Shown: piece after piece, positions 27,926-36,478 of the stretch | How positions within the stretch are numbered: the stretch's first letter is position 1 | Layout of the letters: each line of letters opens with the position of its first letter | Source of the DNA: Flavobacteriales bacterium | GTDB lineage: Bacteria; Bacteroidota; Bacteroidia; Flavobacteriales_D; Sanyastnellaceae | DNA length: 64,000 nt | Direction: 5' to 3' | NCBI GenBank assembly: GCA_947488195.1 | Contig: CANKYR010000001.1 | Location: 1 to 64,000 of the forward strand | Program-made: the position numbers and the translations under genes | Notes under the pieces: model-generated | The model's input: only the letters and a program-made list of their open reading frames with translations | The model's database searches: none | Told to the model about the DNA's origin: nothing

Positions 27926-29328
27926 AAATTGAACAGATTTATACTGGATGTTTAGCGCAAGGCGCTTATTACATTGAAAGCAACGGAGAGGCCGTTATCA
28001 TAGATCCGCTTCGCGATACGAAAGCGTACACAGATAGAGCAACCGCTTCGGGAGTGAAGATCAAATACATTTTAGAAACGCATTTTCATGCAGACTTTGT
28101 AAGCGGACATTTAGACCTTCAGGTTTATACTGGGGCTACCATTGTTTTCGGCCCGAATGCAAAAACAGAATTTATTTCTCATAGTGCAACTGACGGAGAA
28201 ATTCTTTCTGTTGGAAATTGTACGATTGAAGTATTGCACACACCTGGGCACACGATGGAAAGCACGTGTTATTTGCTTCGCGATGAAAACGGAAAACAAG
28301 TGGCGGTATTTACTGGAGACACGCTTTTCATTGGCGATGTTGGAAGACCAGATTTGGCGCAGAAGTCGGGTGAATTAACGAAGGAAGATTTAGCTGGATT
28401 TTTATTTGACAGCTTAAGAAACAAATTAATGCCGTTGGAAAACGACATTACGGTTTATCCTGCGCACGGCGCTGGATCGGCTTGTGGTAAGAACATGAGC
28501 AAAGAAACCTTCGACACATTAGGTCATCAGAAGGAAGTGAATTACGCGTTACAAGACATGACGAAGGAAGCGTTTATTCAGGAAGTAACGGATGGCTTGT
28601 TGCCCCCTCCGTTTTATTTCCCCGAGAATGTAGCCATGAATAAGAAAGGCGTTTCTTCTTTGGAAGGTGTTGTTCAACACTCATTGAAACCGCTGTCTGT
28701 GGAGGCGTTTACGGTATTGATGGAAGATGAAAGTGTGTTAATGTTAGACGTTCGCGGTCCGCAAGTATTTTGCAAAGGATTCATTCCAGGGTCAGTGAAC
28801 ATTGGATTGAAGGGCGATTTCGCTCCGTGGGTGGGAACTTTGATCACAGACATGAAGCAACCCATTGCGTTGGTTACAGAGCCGGGTCAGGAAGAAGAAG
28901 CAATCACGCGTTTGGCGCGTGTAGGCTACGACGGTGTTGTTGGATATTTGGAAGGCGGATTTGAGTCGTGGGATAAATCAGAGAACGAAATAGATCAGAT
29001 TGAAAGCGTTTCTGCCGAGCAATTTGCGGAATTGGCTTCCGATAAAAAAGTGAATACTATTGACGTTCGGAAGCCTACGGAATTCGAGGCAGAGCACCTA
29101 GAAGCTGTTGCTAGCGCGCCTCTTCACGAGTTGAATCAGCACATGAGCGCCTTCAAAACAGGAGAGAACAATTACATTCATTGTGCAGGTGGATACCGCA
29201 GCATGATCGCAGCAAGTATTTTGAAAAGTCGTGGAATACACAATGTCATTGACATTGCGGGTGGTTACAACGCTATTTCGAAGACCTCTTTACCCAAAAC
29301 CAATTTCGTTTGTCCGAGTAAGCTATAA
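27922..29328 (+). CDS. MBL-fold persulfide-dioxygenase-like protein fused to two rhodanese domains
   Basis: A 468-residue cytosolic protein. The N-terminal metallo-beta-lactamase domain (about 1-245) has ETHFHADFVSGHLDL, HTPGHTMEST and FTGDTLFIGDVGRPDL, resembling ETHE1/CstB persulfide dioxygenases, with Phe59 where HxHxDH enzymes have the last His. Rhodanese domain 1 (about 255-350) lacks a catalytic Cys (its loop reads LVTEPGQEE); rhodanese domain 2 (about 365-460) has it in YIHCAGGYRS. This is the CstB layout: oxidation of persulfide and sulfur transfer in sulfide detoxification. It overlaps the TauE gene by 4 bp. No repressor gene of the CstR type is adjacent. Confidence 0.88.
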   Translation: MKIEQIYTGCLAQGAYYIESNGEAVIIDPLRDTKAYTDRATASGVKIKYILETHFHADFVSGHLDLQVYTGATIVFGPNAKTEFISHSATDGEILSVGNCTIEVLHTPGHTMESTCYLLRDENGKQVAVFTGDTLFIGDVGRPDLAQKSGELTKEDLAGFLFDSLRNKLMPLENDITVYPAHGAGSACGKNMSKETFDTLGHQKEVNYALQDMTKEAFIQEVTDGLLPPPFYFPENVAMNKKGVSSLEGVVQHSLKPLSVEAFTVLMEDESVLMLDVRGPQVFCKGFIPGSVNIGLKGDFAPWVGTLITDMKQPIALVTEPGQEEEAITRLARVGYDGVVGYLEGGFESWDKSENEIDQIESVSAEQFAELASDKKVNTIDVRKPTEFEAEHLEAVASAPLHELNQHMSAFKTGENNYIHCAGGYRSMIAASILKSRGIHNVIDIAGGYNAISKTSLPKTNFVCPSKL

Positions 29329-29342
29329 CCTTTGGTTTGTCG

Positions 29343-29350
29343 TATATTTG
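29343..29350 (+). promoter_or_regulatory. -7 promoter element of tatA-gatA
   Basis: TATATTTG is an exact match to TAnnTTTG, 19 bases before the tatA ATG at 29370. Confidence 0.55.
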
Positions 29351-29369
29351 TGCATCTAAAAATTAAGTC

Positions 29370-29555
29370 ATGGGAAAATTAGGTTGGCCAGAGATTCTTT
29401 TAATTCTAGCGGTAGTAATGTTGTTGTTTGGTGGAAAGAAAATTCCAGAAATGATGCGTGGTCTAGGAAAAGGAATGAAGGAATTCAAAGACGCTAGCAA
29501 AGGCGAAGGAACTTCTTCAACGCCTTCAGAGTCTGACAAGATCGAGAATAAATAA
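29370..29555 (+). CDS. tatA: Sec-independent translocase protein TatA/E
   Basis: A 61-residue Tat pore component. One N-terminal membrane helix ([18 protein letters not shown]), the [21 protein letters not shown] amphipathic helix read at about residues 21-41, and a short Ser/Glu-rich polar tail are the full TatA/E plan. It exports folded proteins across the inner membrane. gatA starts 12 bp downstream. No tatC gene lies in this window. Confidence 0.92.
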   Translation: MGKLGWPEILLILAVVMLLFGGKKIPEMMRGLGKGMKEFKDASKGEGTSSTPSESDKIENK

Positions 29556-29567
29556 CATCTATTCACA

Positions 29568-30986
29568 ATGGTGTTTCATTCCTTGAAGGAAGTTCAGTCT
29601 GAGCTTTCCTCAAAATCCATTTCGTTAAAAAACGTTGTTTCTCAATACCTTCAAAACATTGAAGCGCGCATGAATTTGAATGCGTTCATCGAGGTTTGGG
29701 GAGATGAGGCGCTCGCGCAAGCTGAGCTAATTCAACAAAAAATAGACAATGGAACCGCGGGTAAACTTGCGGGAATGGTCATTGCCATTAAAGATAACAT
29801 CTGTTATAAAAATCATAAAGTTTCGGCATCATCTAAAATCCTTGAGGGATTTGAATCGTTATACAGTGCAACCGTTGTAGAACGCATTTTGGCAGAAGAT
29901 GCAATTATTATTGGAAGACTGAATTGCGACGAGTTCGCGATGGGCTCTTCCAACGAAACATCTTATTACGGTGCGGTTAAAAACCCGTTGAATGAAAATT
30001 GTGTACCTGGGGGATCTTCGGGTGGTGCGTCTGCAGCGGTAGCAGCAGACTTTTGTTTAGCCGCCTTGGGGAGCGACACAGGAGGATCTATTCGTCAACC
30101 CGCTTCATTCACGGGCATTGTGGGTATGAAACCTACCTACGGCGCGGTTTCTAGATATGGACTTATTGCTTACGCTTCAAGTTTCGATCAAATAGGTCCA
30201 ATGACCAAGTGCGTGGAAGACGCAGAATTATTATTGAAAATCATTGGCGGTCCAGATGCATACGACAGCACAGCTTTGTTGGAAGTCCTTCCAGCAGCGT
30301 CAGTTCGCGCAAGCAAACCAAAGATTGCTTATTTGAAAGAAGCGGTTGAAAGCGAAGCGGTTCATCCGGAAATTCGTGAACGCATCAACTCAATCATAGA
30401 TAATTTAAAGTCGGAAGGCTATACGGTTGAACCGATATCTTTTCCGTATTTAGACTATATGGTTCCCGCATACTACGTTTTAACCACGGCAGAAGCTTCT
30501 TCCAACCTAGCCCGTTTCGACGGAATTAATTACGGTTATAGAAGTAAAGAAGCGAAAGGCATTGACGAGACATACAGAAAAAGCAGAACCGAAGGTTTTG
30601 GTCGTGAAGTGAAGCGTAGAATTTTATTGGGTTCGTTCGTGTTGAGTTCAGGATATATAGATGCCTATTATGGTACGGGACAGCGCGTGCGCCGCGTGTT
30701 GCAAGAGAAGACGAAAGCTATTTTCGATCAATACGACTTCTTGCTTTCTCCAACCTGCACAGATGTAGCCTTTGAATTTGGCGCGAAGTCGAAGGATCCA
30801 ATTTCCATGTACATGCAAGACATTTTCACGGTGCATGCAAACCTTACGGGCAACCCAGCGATATCTATTCCATGTGGAAAAGAATCAACAACAGGCTTAC
30901 CTTTTGGCATTCAGGTTACCGCTCGTCACAAGGAAGACAATGATTTGTTCGTGTTTTCAAAAACGCTAGAAGCCTTATTATCCTAG
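29568..30986 (+). CDS. gatA: Asp-tRNA(Asn)/Glu-tRNA(Gln) amidotransferase subunit A
   Basis: Amidase-signature enzyme that releases ammonia from glutamine for tRNA-dependent amidation. The catalytic Lys is in MVIAIKDNICY, the cis-Ser and nucleophile Ser lie in PGGSSGGASAAV and GSDTGGSIRQPA, and the stretch GMKPTYGAVSRYGLIAYA is diagnostic for GatA rather than other amidases. Length 472 is normal. It is probably co-transcribed with tatA. The partner gatC lies at 15.4 kb on the other strand. Confidence 0.96.
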   Translation: MVFHSLKEVQSELSSKSISLKNVVSQYLQNIEARMNLNAFIEVWGDEALAQAELIQQKIDNGTAGKLAGMVIAIKDNICYKNHKVSASSKILEGFESLYSATVVERILAEDAIIIGRLNCDEFAMGSSNETSYYGAVKNPLNENCVPGGSSGGASAAVAADFCLAALGSDTGGSIRQPASFTGIVGMKPTYGAVSRYGLIAYASSFDQIGPMTKCVEDAELLLKIIGGPDAYDSTALLEVLPAASVRASKPKIAYLKEAVESEAVHPEIRERINSIIDNLKSEGYTVEPISFPYLDYMVPAYYVLTTAEASSNLARFDGINYGYRSKEAKGIDETYRKSRTEGFGREVKRRILLGSFVLSSGYIDAYYGTGQRVRRVLQEKTKAIFDQYDFLLSPTCTDVAFEFGAKSKDPISMYMQDIFTVHANLTGNPAISIPCGKESTTGLPFGIQVTARHKEDNDLFVFSKTLEALLS

Positions 30987-31016
30987 GCTAAGCGAGTTTT
31001 TCCCTAACAGAGTGTT

Positions 31017-31130
31017 CACAATTGTGTTTTTTCTAGATTGGAAATAATGCATTTTTTTCGGAAATTGTATCCGAAACGGAAGGGCAATAAACACGTTGAA
31101 ACGTTGTTGCCCTCTTTATAAAGGGAAATC
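31017..31130 (+). promoter_or_regulatory. Hairpin-rich leader upstream of the lytic transglycosylase gene
   Basis: The 147-bp spacer holds several inverted repeats: CACAATTGTG (31017-31026), TTTCGGA/TCCGAAA (31056-31062 with 31070-31076) and AGGGCAA/TTGCCCT (31081-31087 with 31107-31113), the last enclosing ACGTT/AACGT. The CCCT of the third hairpin could instead pair with AGGG at 31122-31125, next to the purine-rich site before the ATG at 31134. A weak -7 candidate (TAGATTGG, 31034-31041) would place all but the first in the 5' untranslated RNA. Confidence 0.45.
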
Positions 31131-31133
31131 ATA

Positions 31134-32708
31134 ATGAAAAAATTAGTTACAGTATTACTGGGCGTGCTATCGTTTTGGAGCGTAAGTGCCATTGAAATTC
31201 CGAAGGACACTTTGCAAGATCGTCAGGTGGCGGGATTGAAGAAAGAAGAGATTGATGAAATTGACCGGATGCTTGTAGCGAGTTATCTCAATCATTTTTG
31301 TTTTTCTGCAGATCCAGACATTCAAAATGCATATGATTATCCTGCAGATCACATTCCAAATTTCCCTGAAGATTTAACGCGCGAAAGAATGAAAGTGCTT
31401 GATAGAGAAAGCCCTTTCGATTTGGTGTACAACGACAATGTACGTGATTTCATTGCGCTCTACTCAGTAAGAAGAAGAGATGTAACCGCAAAGGTTTTAG
31501 GTCTTTCTCAATTGTATTTCCCTCTGATTGAAGATGCACTTGCGAAATACAATATTCCGCTTGAGTTGAAATATTTGGCTATTGTTGAGTCGGCTTTGAA
31601 TCCAACCGCCATCTCTAGAGCAGGTGCTGCGGGACTTTGGCAGTTCATGCCTGGAACCGGAAAGATGTATGGCTTGGACATTACGAGTTATCAGGATGAG
31701 CGTTTCGACCCGATAAAGGAAACAGAAGCAGCTTGTAAATACTTGCGTTTTTTATACAACACATTCGGCGATTGGAATCTTGCCTTGGCGGCCTATAACA
31801 GTGGCCCGGGTAACGTAAACAAAGCTATTCGTCGCGCCAATGGCAAGAAAGATTTTTGGGCCATTAAGCAATTCCTTCCGAAGGAAACACAAGGTTATGT
31901 TCCCGCATTTATTGCGGTGAATTACATTATGAACTACTCTACGGAGCATAACATTTTTGCTAAGAAAGCGGCCATGTCGTATTTCGAAACAGACACGATT
32001 CATGTTACAGGAAGAGTAGATTTTGAAGTCGTTTCTAAGAGCTTGAATCTTCCACTTGAGGAAATCACCTATTTGAACGGGACATACAAATTGAAGGAGA
32101 TTCCAGACAATGGGCAGGTCCATTACTTAATGTTACCCGTGGAGAAAATTGGCGACTTCTTGGCTCATGAAAAAGAGATTTATTTAGCCAGTGAGGTGAA
32201 AAAGCCAGAACCAGGGCCTGTTGTAGCGGATACCGCATCAACCGAGGGTGGTGCTGGACAAACAACAAAAGTTATTTGGGAAGATCAATGGAAGACCCAC
32301 AAAGTAAAGAAAGGCGAAACACTGAAAGGCGTTTCAACGAAATACGGAGTCTCCTCTTCTGACATTAAAAAATGGAATAAGCTGAAGTCTTCATCATTGA
32401 AAATCGGTCAAAACTTAAAGGTTAAAGTGAAGGTGAAGAAGACCATTACGATTCCTAAAGTAACCGAGCCAGCCGATTCGACTTCAACCAATACACCGAA
32501 GGTAATCCCGCCAGCAGAAGCTCCGAAACCAACGCCTCCGAAGCCTGCTACCCCAGAGTATGTTTATTATACAGTGAAATCAGGCGACAGTCTTTCGGGG
32601 ATTGCTTCTAAAAACAGAGTGTCTGTTGATTCAATAGTGAAACTAAACAAGGGTTTAACACCGAACAAAATACAAATCGGACAGAAAATTAAAATCAAAA
32701 AGAAATGA
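31134..32708 (+). CDS. LysM-containing lytic transglycosylase (MltD-like)
   Basis: Cell-wall lytic transglycosylase of 524 residues. A signal peptide (to about residue 20) is followed by an SLT domain with catalytic Glu152 in LAIVESALNPTAIS, then GAAGLWQFMPGTGKMYGL and LALAAYNSGPGNVNKAI. Two LysM domains lie at about 383-428 (HKVKKGETLKGVSTKYGV) and 478-524 (YYTVKSGDSLSGIASKNRV), joined by a Pro/Thr-rich linker, and bind peptidoglycan. This is the MltD plan. It overlaps slyD by 4 bp. The long structured leader before it suggests post-transcriptional control. Confidence 0.92.
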   Translation: MKKLVTVLLGVLSFWSVSAIEIPKDTLQDRQVAGLKKEEIDEIDRMLVASYLNHFCFSADPDIQNAYDYPADHIPNFPEDLTRERMKVLDRESPFDLVYNDNVRDFIALYSVRRRDVTAKVLGLSQLYFPLIEDALAKYNIPLELKYLAIVESALNPTAISRAGAAGLWQFMPGTGKMYGLDITSYQDERFDPIKETEAACKYLRFLYNTFGDWNLALAAYNSGPGNVNKAIRRANGKKDFWAIKQFLPKETQGYVPAFIAVNYIMNYSTEHNIFAKKAAMSYFETDTIHVTGRVDFEVVSKSLNLPLEEITYLNGTYKLKEIPDNGQVHYLMLPVEKIGDFLAHEKEIYLASEVKKPEPGPVVADTASTEGGAGQTTKVIWEDQWKTHKVKKGETLKGVSTKYGVSSSDIKKWNKLKSSSLKIGQNLKVKVKVKKTITIPKVTEPADSTSTNTPKVIPPAEAPKPTPPKPATPEYVYYTVKSGDSLSGIASKNRVSVDSIVKLNKGLTPNKIQIGQKIKIKKK

Positions 32709-33151
32709 TAAAAGAAGGAGCCACCATAGAGGTGAATTACGAACTTTTCATCGACGATGAAAACGGAGAATTGGTAGAATCTACCCTGGAACAAGGACCA
32801 ATGAGATTTACTTTCAAGGTTGATCCAATGATTGAAGGATTTGAAAAAGGATTAGCTGGATTGAATGTTGGCGATGAATTTCGCATTAGCATTCCTTGTG
32901 CAGAAGCATACGGAGATGAGCAGGAAGAATATTATATGGAGTTTCCGAAAAGCGATTTCATGGAAGAAGATGGTGAGTTCGACGAAGATGTGTTTGCAGT
33001 GGGGGAAGTCATTCCAATGGAAACGCCTGAGGGACATCAAGTTCAAGGTGTTGTTGAAGAAGTTAAATTGAACACTGTGGTTATTGATTTTAACCATCCG
33101 TTAGCTGGAGAGAACTTGTTCTTTAAAGGACATGTGGTTTCAGTATCGTAA
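32705..33151 (+). CDS. slyD: FKBP-type peptidyl-prolyl isomerase, SlyD-like
   Basis: Folding helper of 148 residues with the SlyD arrangement: an FKBP domain split by an insert-in-flap chaperone domain. The start IKEGATIEVNYELFID, the PMIEGFEKGLAGLNVGDE segment and the closing DFNHPLAGENLFFKG are typical. It lacks the His-rich metal-binding tail of E. coli SlyD. Overlaps the upstream transglycosylase by 4 bp, and the longest ftsX frame overlaps its 3' end by 20 bp. Confidence 0.92.
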   Translation: MIKEGATIEVNYELFIDDENGELVESTLEQGPMRFTFKVDPMIEGFEKGLAGLNVGDEFRISIPCAEAYGDEQEEYYMEFPKSDFMEEDGEFDEDVFAVGEVIPMETPEGHQVQGVVEEVKLNTVVIDFNHPLAGENLFFKGHVVSVS

Positions 33152-34022
33152 GAATATGCAATTCGTTCGCACTTCGGCCAGTAGCATGTCGCGGATCTCT
33201 GCATTTGCAGGATCAACGCTGGTGTTGCTCATGGTTGGAATATTTTTAGTGTTCTATTTAGTGGCGTTGCAGGTTTCGGATCACATTAGATCTCAATTTA
33301 CTGTGCAATTGCTATTGAATGAAGAAGCGAGTGAAGAACAAATACTAAGCTTTAAAAAGGAAATTGAGGGAGGCGGAATCGCCTCCCAAGTTTCTTATAC
33401 ATCAAGCGAACAGGCTGAAGCAGAATACAGCAAGGAAATCGGCGAAGACTTTGTCCAAGTGCTGGGCTATAACCCGCTCCCAGCATCCATAGATGTTCAA
33501 ATCAATCCGGAAAAAGCAGATGCCGCAACGGTAGACGCCTTTGTAGAATCGTGTAAGTTGAATCCGATTATTAAGGATGTTGGATACGAGAAAACTCTTC
33601 TTCAGTCGGTGAATGAGAACATTTCGAAGTGGGGCGCTATCATTGGCGGAATAGTTATTCTGTTTTTGATTATTTCGGCTTTCATTATTATGAATACGGT
33701 TGAACTGGCTATCTCTTCTCAGCGTCTAATTATTCGAAGCATGCAGTTGGTGGGCGCTACACCCTGGTTTATTAAGCGTCCGTTTTTATGGCAAAGCTTA
33801 AAGAACGCATTGCTTTCTTCTTCTATAGCTTGGCTTTCCATTTCAGTAATATTGTATTTTAATCAGCAATCGTTAACCGACATCATTCAAATTTTGCTAG
33901 ATGGCGGGGGATTTTGGAAACTCGGAGCTTTACTCATAACATTGAGTGTTGTGGTTGGAGTTTCCAGCACTTATATAACCGTAAGCCGTTTCGTTCGCGC
34001 GAAACTGCATCAAATGTATTAA
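33132..34022 (+). CDS. ftsX: Cell division protein FtsX
   Basis: Permease-like partner of FtsE that controls peptidoglycan hydrolases at the division site. Layout: N-terminal membrane helix (about residues 24-48), an extracellular domain (about 50-175) and three further helices with the FtsX stretch MNTVELAISSQRLIIRSMQLVGATPWFI read at about residues 191-218. Length 296 is normal. The ATG at 33132 overlaps slyD by 20 bp; an ATG at 33156 (MQFVRTSASS) is an equally plausible start. ftsE is not adjacent. Confidence 0.9.
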   Translation: MWFQYRKNMQFVRTSASSMSRISAFAGSTLVLLMVGIFLVFYLVALQVSDHIRSQFTVQLLLNEEASEEQILSFKKEIEGGGIASQVSYTSSEQAEAEYSKEIGEDFVQVLGYNPLPASIDVQINPEKADAATVDAFVESCKLNPIIKDVGYEKTLLQSVNENISKWGAIIGGIVILFLIISAFIIMNTVELAISSQRLIIRSMQLVGATPWFIKRPFLWQSLKNALLSSSIAWLSISVILYFNQQSLTDIIQILLDGGGFWKLGALLITLSVVVGVSSTYITVSRFVRAKLHQMY

Positions 34023-34054
34023 TGCCGTTCCTTTGAGGGTGTCGGCCTAAACCC

Positions 34055-34114
34055 CAAGAATAACAGCCGAAAACAGAACCTTCGTAATAAATAAAGGGGC
34101 AGCCGTTATTCTTG
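34055..34114. repeat. Long-loop inverted repeat in the ftsX-exbB spacer
   Basis: CAAGAATAAC (34055-34064) and GTTATTCTTG (34105-34114) are perfect 10-bp inverted arms, 40 bases apart. CCCC next to the left arm and GGGGC before the right arm add more complementarity out of register. No T-run follows, so it is not a classic terminator. The rest of the 198-bp spacer holds the exbB promoter and nothing else I recognise. Confidence 0.55.
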
Positions 34115-34173
34115 TTCAACGTTAACGAAATATGAAGATTTCGAAGCGGTGCTCGAAATTGAGCAAACTTCCT

Positions 34174-34181
34174 TATTTTCG
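34174..34181 (+). promoter_or_regulatory. -7 promoter element of the exbB operon
   Basis: TATTTTCG fits TAnnTTCG and lies 39 bases upstream of the exbB ATG at 34221, leaving a leader of about 35 bases. Confidence 0.5.
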
Positions 34182-34220
34182 TTGCCCGAATAAAACAACA
34201 GAAAATTAATTAACACAGAC

Positions 34221-35042
34221 ATGAGCACAAAAGAAAGTCCTACAGTTAAGCAAGAAAATGGCTTTAACTTCAGTTCAATTTTTCCTTACATCGCAATTCC
34301 AATTGCATTGTTAACCGGATGGGCATTATACACCTTCATCTTGGGTGATGCTGCAAACTTCGAAGGCGGAGACGCAATTAAAGGTCATCCATTAAATGTA
34401 TTAGGCACTGTTCACAAGGGTGGATTCATTGTACCGATTCTTATCGCGGTTAACTTGATTGTAATTATCTTCTTCTTTGAGCGTTTCATTAGCATAATGG
34501 CGGCTAAAGGAAAAGGAAGTATTTCTGCTTTCGTTCAAAACGTTCGTAAAATGCTTGCTAACGGAGATGTTAATGGCGCTTTGGCGGCCTGTGATGCGCA
34601 AAGAGGTTCTGTAGCTGCTGTATTGCGCGCGGGTCTTTTGAAATACCGCGACATGTCAGAGAATACAGAGTTAGACAAAGAAGCAAAAGTTACTGCAATT
34701 AAGCAAGAGTTAGAAGAAGCTACAGCTTTAGAGTTGCCAATGCTTTCTAAGAACTTGGTTATCCTTTCAACTTGTGGATCATTAGGAGTACTTGTTGGAC
34801 TTTTAGGAACTGTAAAAGGTATGATTTCTTCGTTTGAAGCCATGGCAACTGCCGGTGCTCCTGACGCAACTGCACTTTCATTGGGTATCTCTGAGGCCTT
34901 GATCAACACGTTCTTGGGTATCATGGCATCTGCGATTGCAATTATCCTTTACAACTTCTTCAATACACGTATTGATAGCATGACATTCGCAATGGACGAG
35001 GCTAACTTCACAGTTACTCAAACATTCGCTTCGAAGCACTAA
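34221..35042 (+). CDS. exbB: MotA/TolQ/ExbB proton channel family protein
   Basis: Inner-membrane stator subunit that couples proton motive force to TonB. Length 273 with membrane helices near residues 19-40, 73-95, 180-200 and 225-248. The conserved core LVILSTCGSLGVLVGLLGTV, then ISEALINTFLGIMASAIAII, is the MotA_ExbB signature. It opens a block exbB-exbD-exbD-tonB with short spacers (35, 25 and 47 bp), the usual Bacteroidota arrangement for energising outer-membrane transporters. Confidence 0.93.
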   Translation: MSTKESPTVKQENGFNFSSIFPYIAIPIALLTGWALYTFILGDAANFEGGDAIKGHPLNVLGTVHKGGFIVPILIAVNLIVIIFFFERFISIMAAKGKGSISAFVQNVRKMLANGDVNGALAACDAQRGSVAAVLRAGLLKYRDMSENTELDKEAKVTAIKQELEEATALELPMLSKNLVILSTCGSLGVLVGLLGTVKGMISSFEAMATAGAPDATALSLGISEALINTFLGIMASAIAIILYNFFNTRIDSMTFAMDEANFTVTQTFASKH

Positions 35043-35077
35043 TTCAAGTTTTTACTTAATTATTAATATTAAAGAAT

Positions 35078-35734
35078 ATGTCGAAAATCAAGATGCCCAA
35101 AAGCGCTCCAAGTTTGGATATGACGCCTATGGTTGACCTTGGTTTCTTGTTGGTAACATTCTTTATTCTCACCGCGAAGTTTCGTCCAAACGAACCTGTA
35201 ATTGTAGACGTTCCTGCTGCAACATCTGAATTGTTGTTGCCAGAGAAAGTGATGCAAATTACGGTGGATGACAAGGGAAGAGTTTTCTTTGACCTTGCAG
35301 GAAAGGAAATTCGAAGAGAAATGTTATCTCGAATGGTTCAGAGACATCCGGAATTAAAACTTACCGAAGACGAAGCGCGTAAATTCGCTTTACTAGGTAT
35401 GTGTGGAATGCCATTGAACAACCTGAGTCAGTACCTAGGTTCTGATGAAAAAACAAGAGCAGCACTTGACGCACAAACCCCTGGTATCCCTACCGATTCT
35501 ATCAATGGTGAATTGGGAGATTGGATTCAGAGTGGGTACGAAGCCTTTATGGCCGATGCCGAAAAACACGGTTTAGAACCGAAAGACATCAAAGGCGATA
35601 AAGCGTTACGATACGCAATAAAAGCAGACGGAACAACAGACTACGAAAAGGTAGAGCAAGTTATTGACGTGTTCCGCGACAAGAATATTTTCCAATTTAA
35701 CATGGTGACTAGTTTGGAATCAGGTTCCAAATAA
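35078..35734 (+). CDS. exbD: ExbD/TolR family biopolymer transport protein (first copy)
   Basis: Proton-channel partner of ExbB: a short cytoplasmic N-terminus, one membrane helix and a periplasmic domain. The ligand motif LDMTPMVDLGFLLVTFFIL includes the conserved Asp of the helix. Length 218 is longer than E. coli ExbD (about 140) but usual in this phylum, with a periplasmic insert near residues 85-175. A second, diverged exbD follows after 25 bp. Confidence 0.92.
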   Translation: MSKIKMPKSAPSLDMTPMVDLGFLLVTFFILTAKFRPNEPVIVDVPAATSELLLPEKVMQITVDDKGRVFFDLAGKEIRREMLSRMVQRHPELKLTEDEARKFALLGMCGMPLNNLSQYLGSDEKTRAALDAQTPGIPTDSINGELGDWIQSGYEAFMADAEKHGLEPKDIKGDKALRYAIKADGTTDYEKVEQVIDVFRDKNIFQFNMVTSLESGSK

Positions 35735-35759
35735 TGCAACCGTATAGAACAAACATGTT

Positions 35760-36431
35760 ATGGCAGAAATAATAGAAGGTGGTGGAGGCCACGAAAAAGG
35801 CGGAAAAAAGAGACCCAAGAAGAACCCGGTGCGCATGGACATGACGCCTATGGTTGACTTGGCGTTCCTTCTTTTGACCTTCTTCATTTTGGCAACCTCA
35901 CTGAGCAAACCAAAGACACTAGAGATTGTCTATCCGAAAGATGTGGAAAATCCAGAGGATCAAACAAAATTGGATGACGATTTAGCTACGACAATTATTG
36001 TGGGTGAAACCGATGATCAAATTTTCTACTATCATGGAAAATTTAGAAAGGACACCACGAAATTAGAGACATCAGATTTTTCTAAAGACGGCTTACGTGT
36101 TATGCTGCTTGAGAGAAACAAAAGAGTTGTCGAGCAGGTAAACAGTTTGAAAGATCAACAAAGGGAAGAGTTGAGAAAGAGTAACTCGCGCGAAGATGAT
36201 GAAAAAATAAATCTCCGTTTCAAGGAGCTTATTGCAGACGCTTCGAACGATTCTCTTGCTCCATTCGTTATTGTGAAAACAATGCCTACAACGAAATGGA
36301 AGAACGTTGTAAATGCGATTGATGAATTGAACATTACTAACGTGAAGAAGCGCGCCATTATGGATATGGAAGCGCGTGAAGCATTGCTTTTCCTTTCACC
36401 AGAAAAAGTAGCGGAATTAAAATTGAAATGA
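35760..36431 (+). CDS. exbD: ExbD/TolR family biopolymer transport protein (second copy)
   Basis: Second ExbD of the cluster, 223 residues, sharing MDMTPMVDLAFLLLTFFIL with the first copy but with a Lys/Gly-rich N-terminus and a largely different, charged periplasmic domain (acidic near 60-75, coiled-coil-like near 115-150). Twin ExbD proteins beside one ExbB could form a heteromeric channel pair or serve two transducers. Followed by the tonB gene after 47 bp. Confidence 0.92.
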   Translation: MAEIIEGGGGHEKGGKKRPKKNPVRMDMTPMVDLAFLLLTFFILATSLSKPKTLEIVYPKDVENPEDQTKLDDDLATTIIVGETDDQIFYYHGKFRKDTTKLETSDFSKDGLRVMLLERNKRVVEQVNSLKDQQREELRKSNSREDDEKINLRFKELIADASNDSLAPFVIVKTMPTTKWKNVVNAIDELNITNVKKRAIMDMEAREALLFLSPEKVAELKLK

Positions 36432-36478
36432 ACGATTGATGTGTAGTCCTGTACCGCACATTATAAAAGCAAACCATT

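Noticed and set aside
31010-31036. CACAATTGTG followed by TTTTTT as a terminator for gatA
   Set aside because: The perfect palindrome has little room for a loop and is AT-rich; as a terminator it is weak, so it is listed only within the leader.
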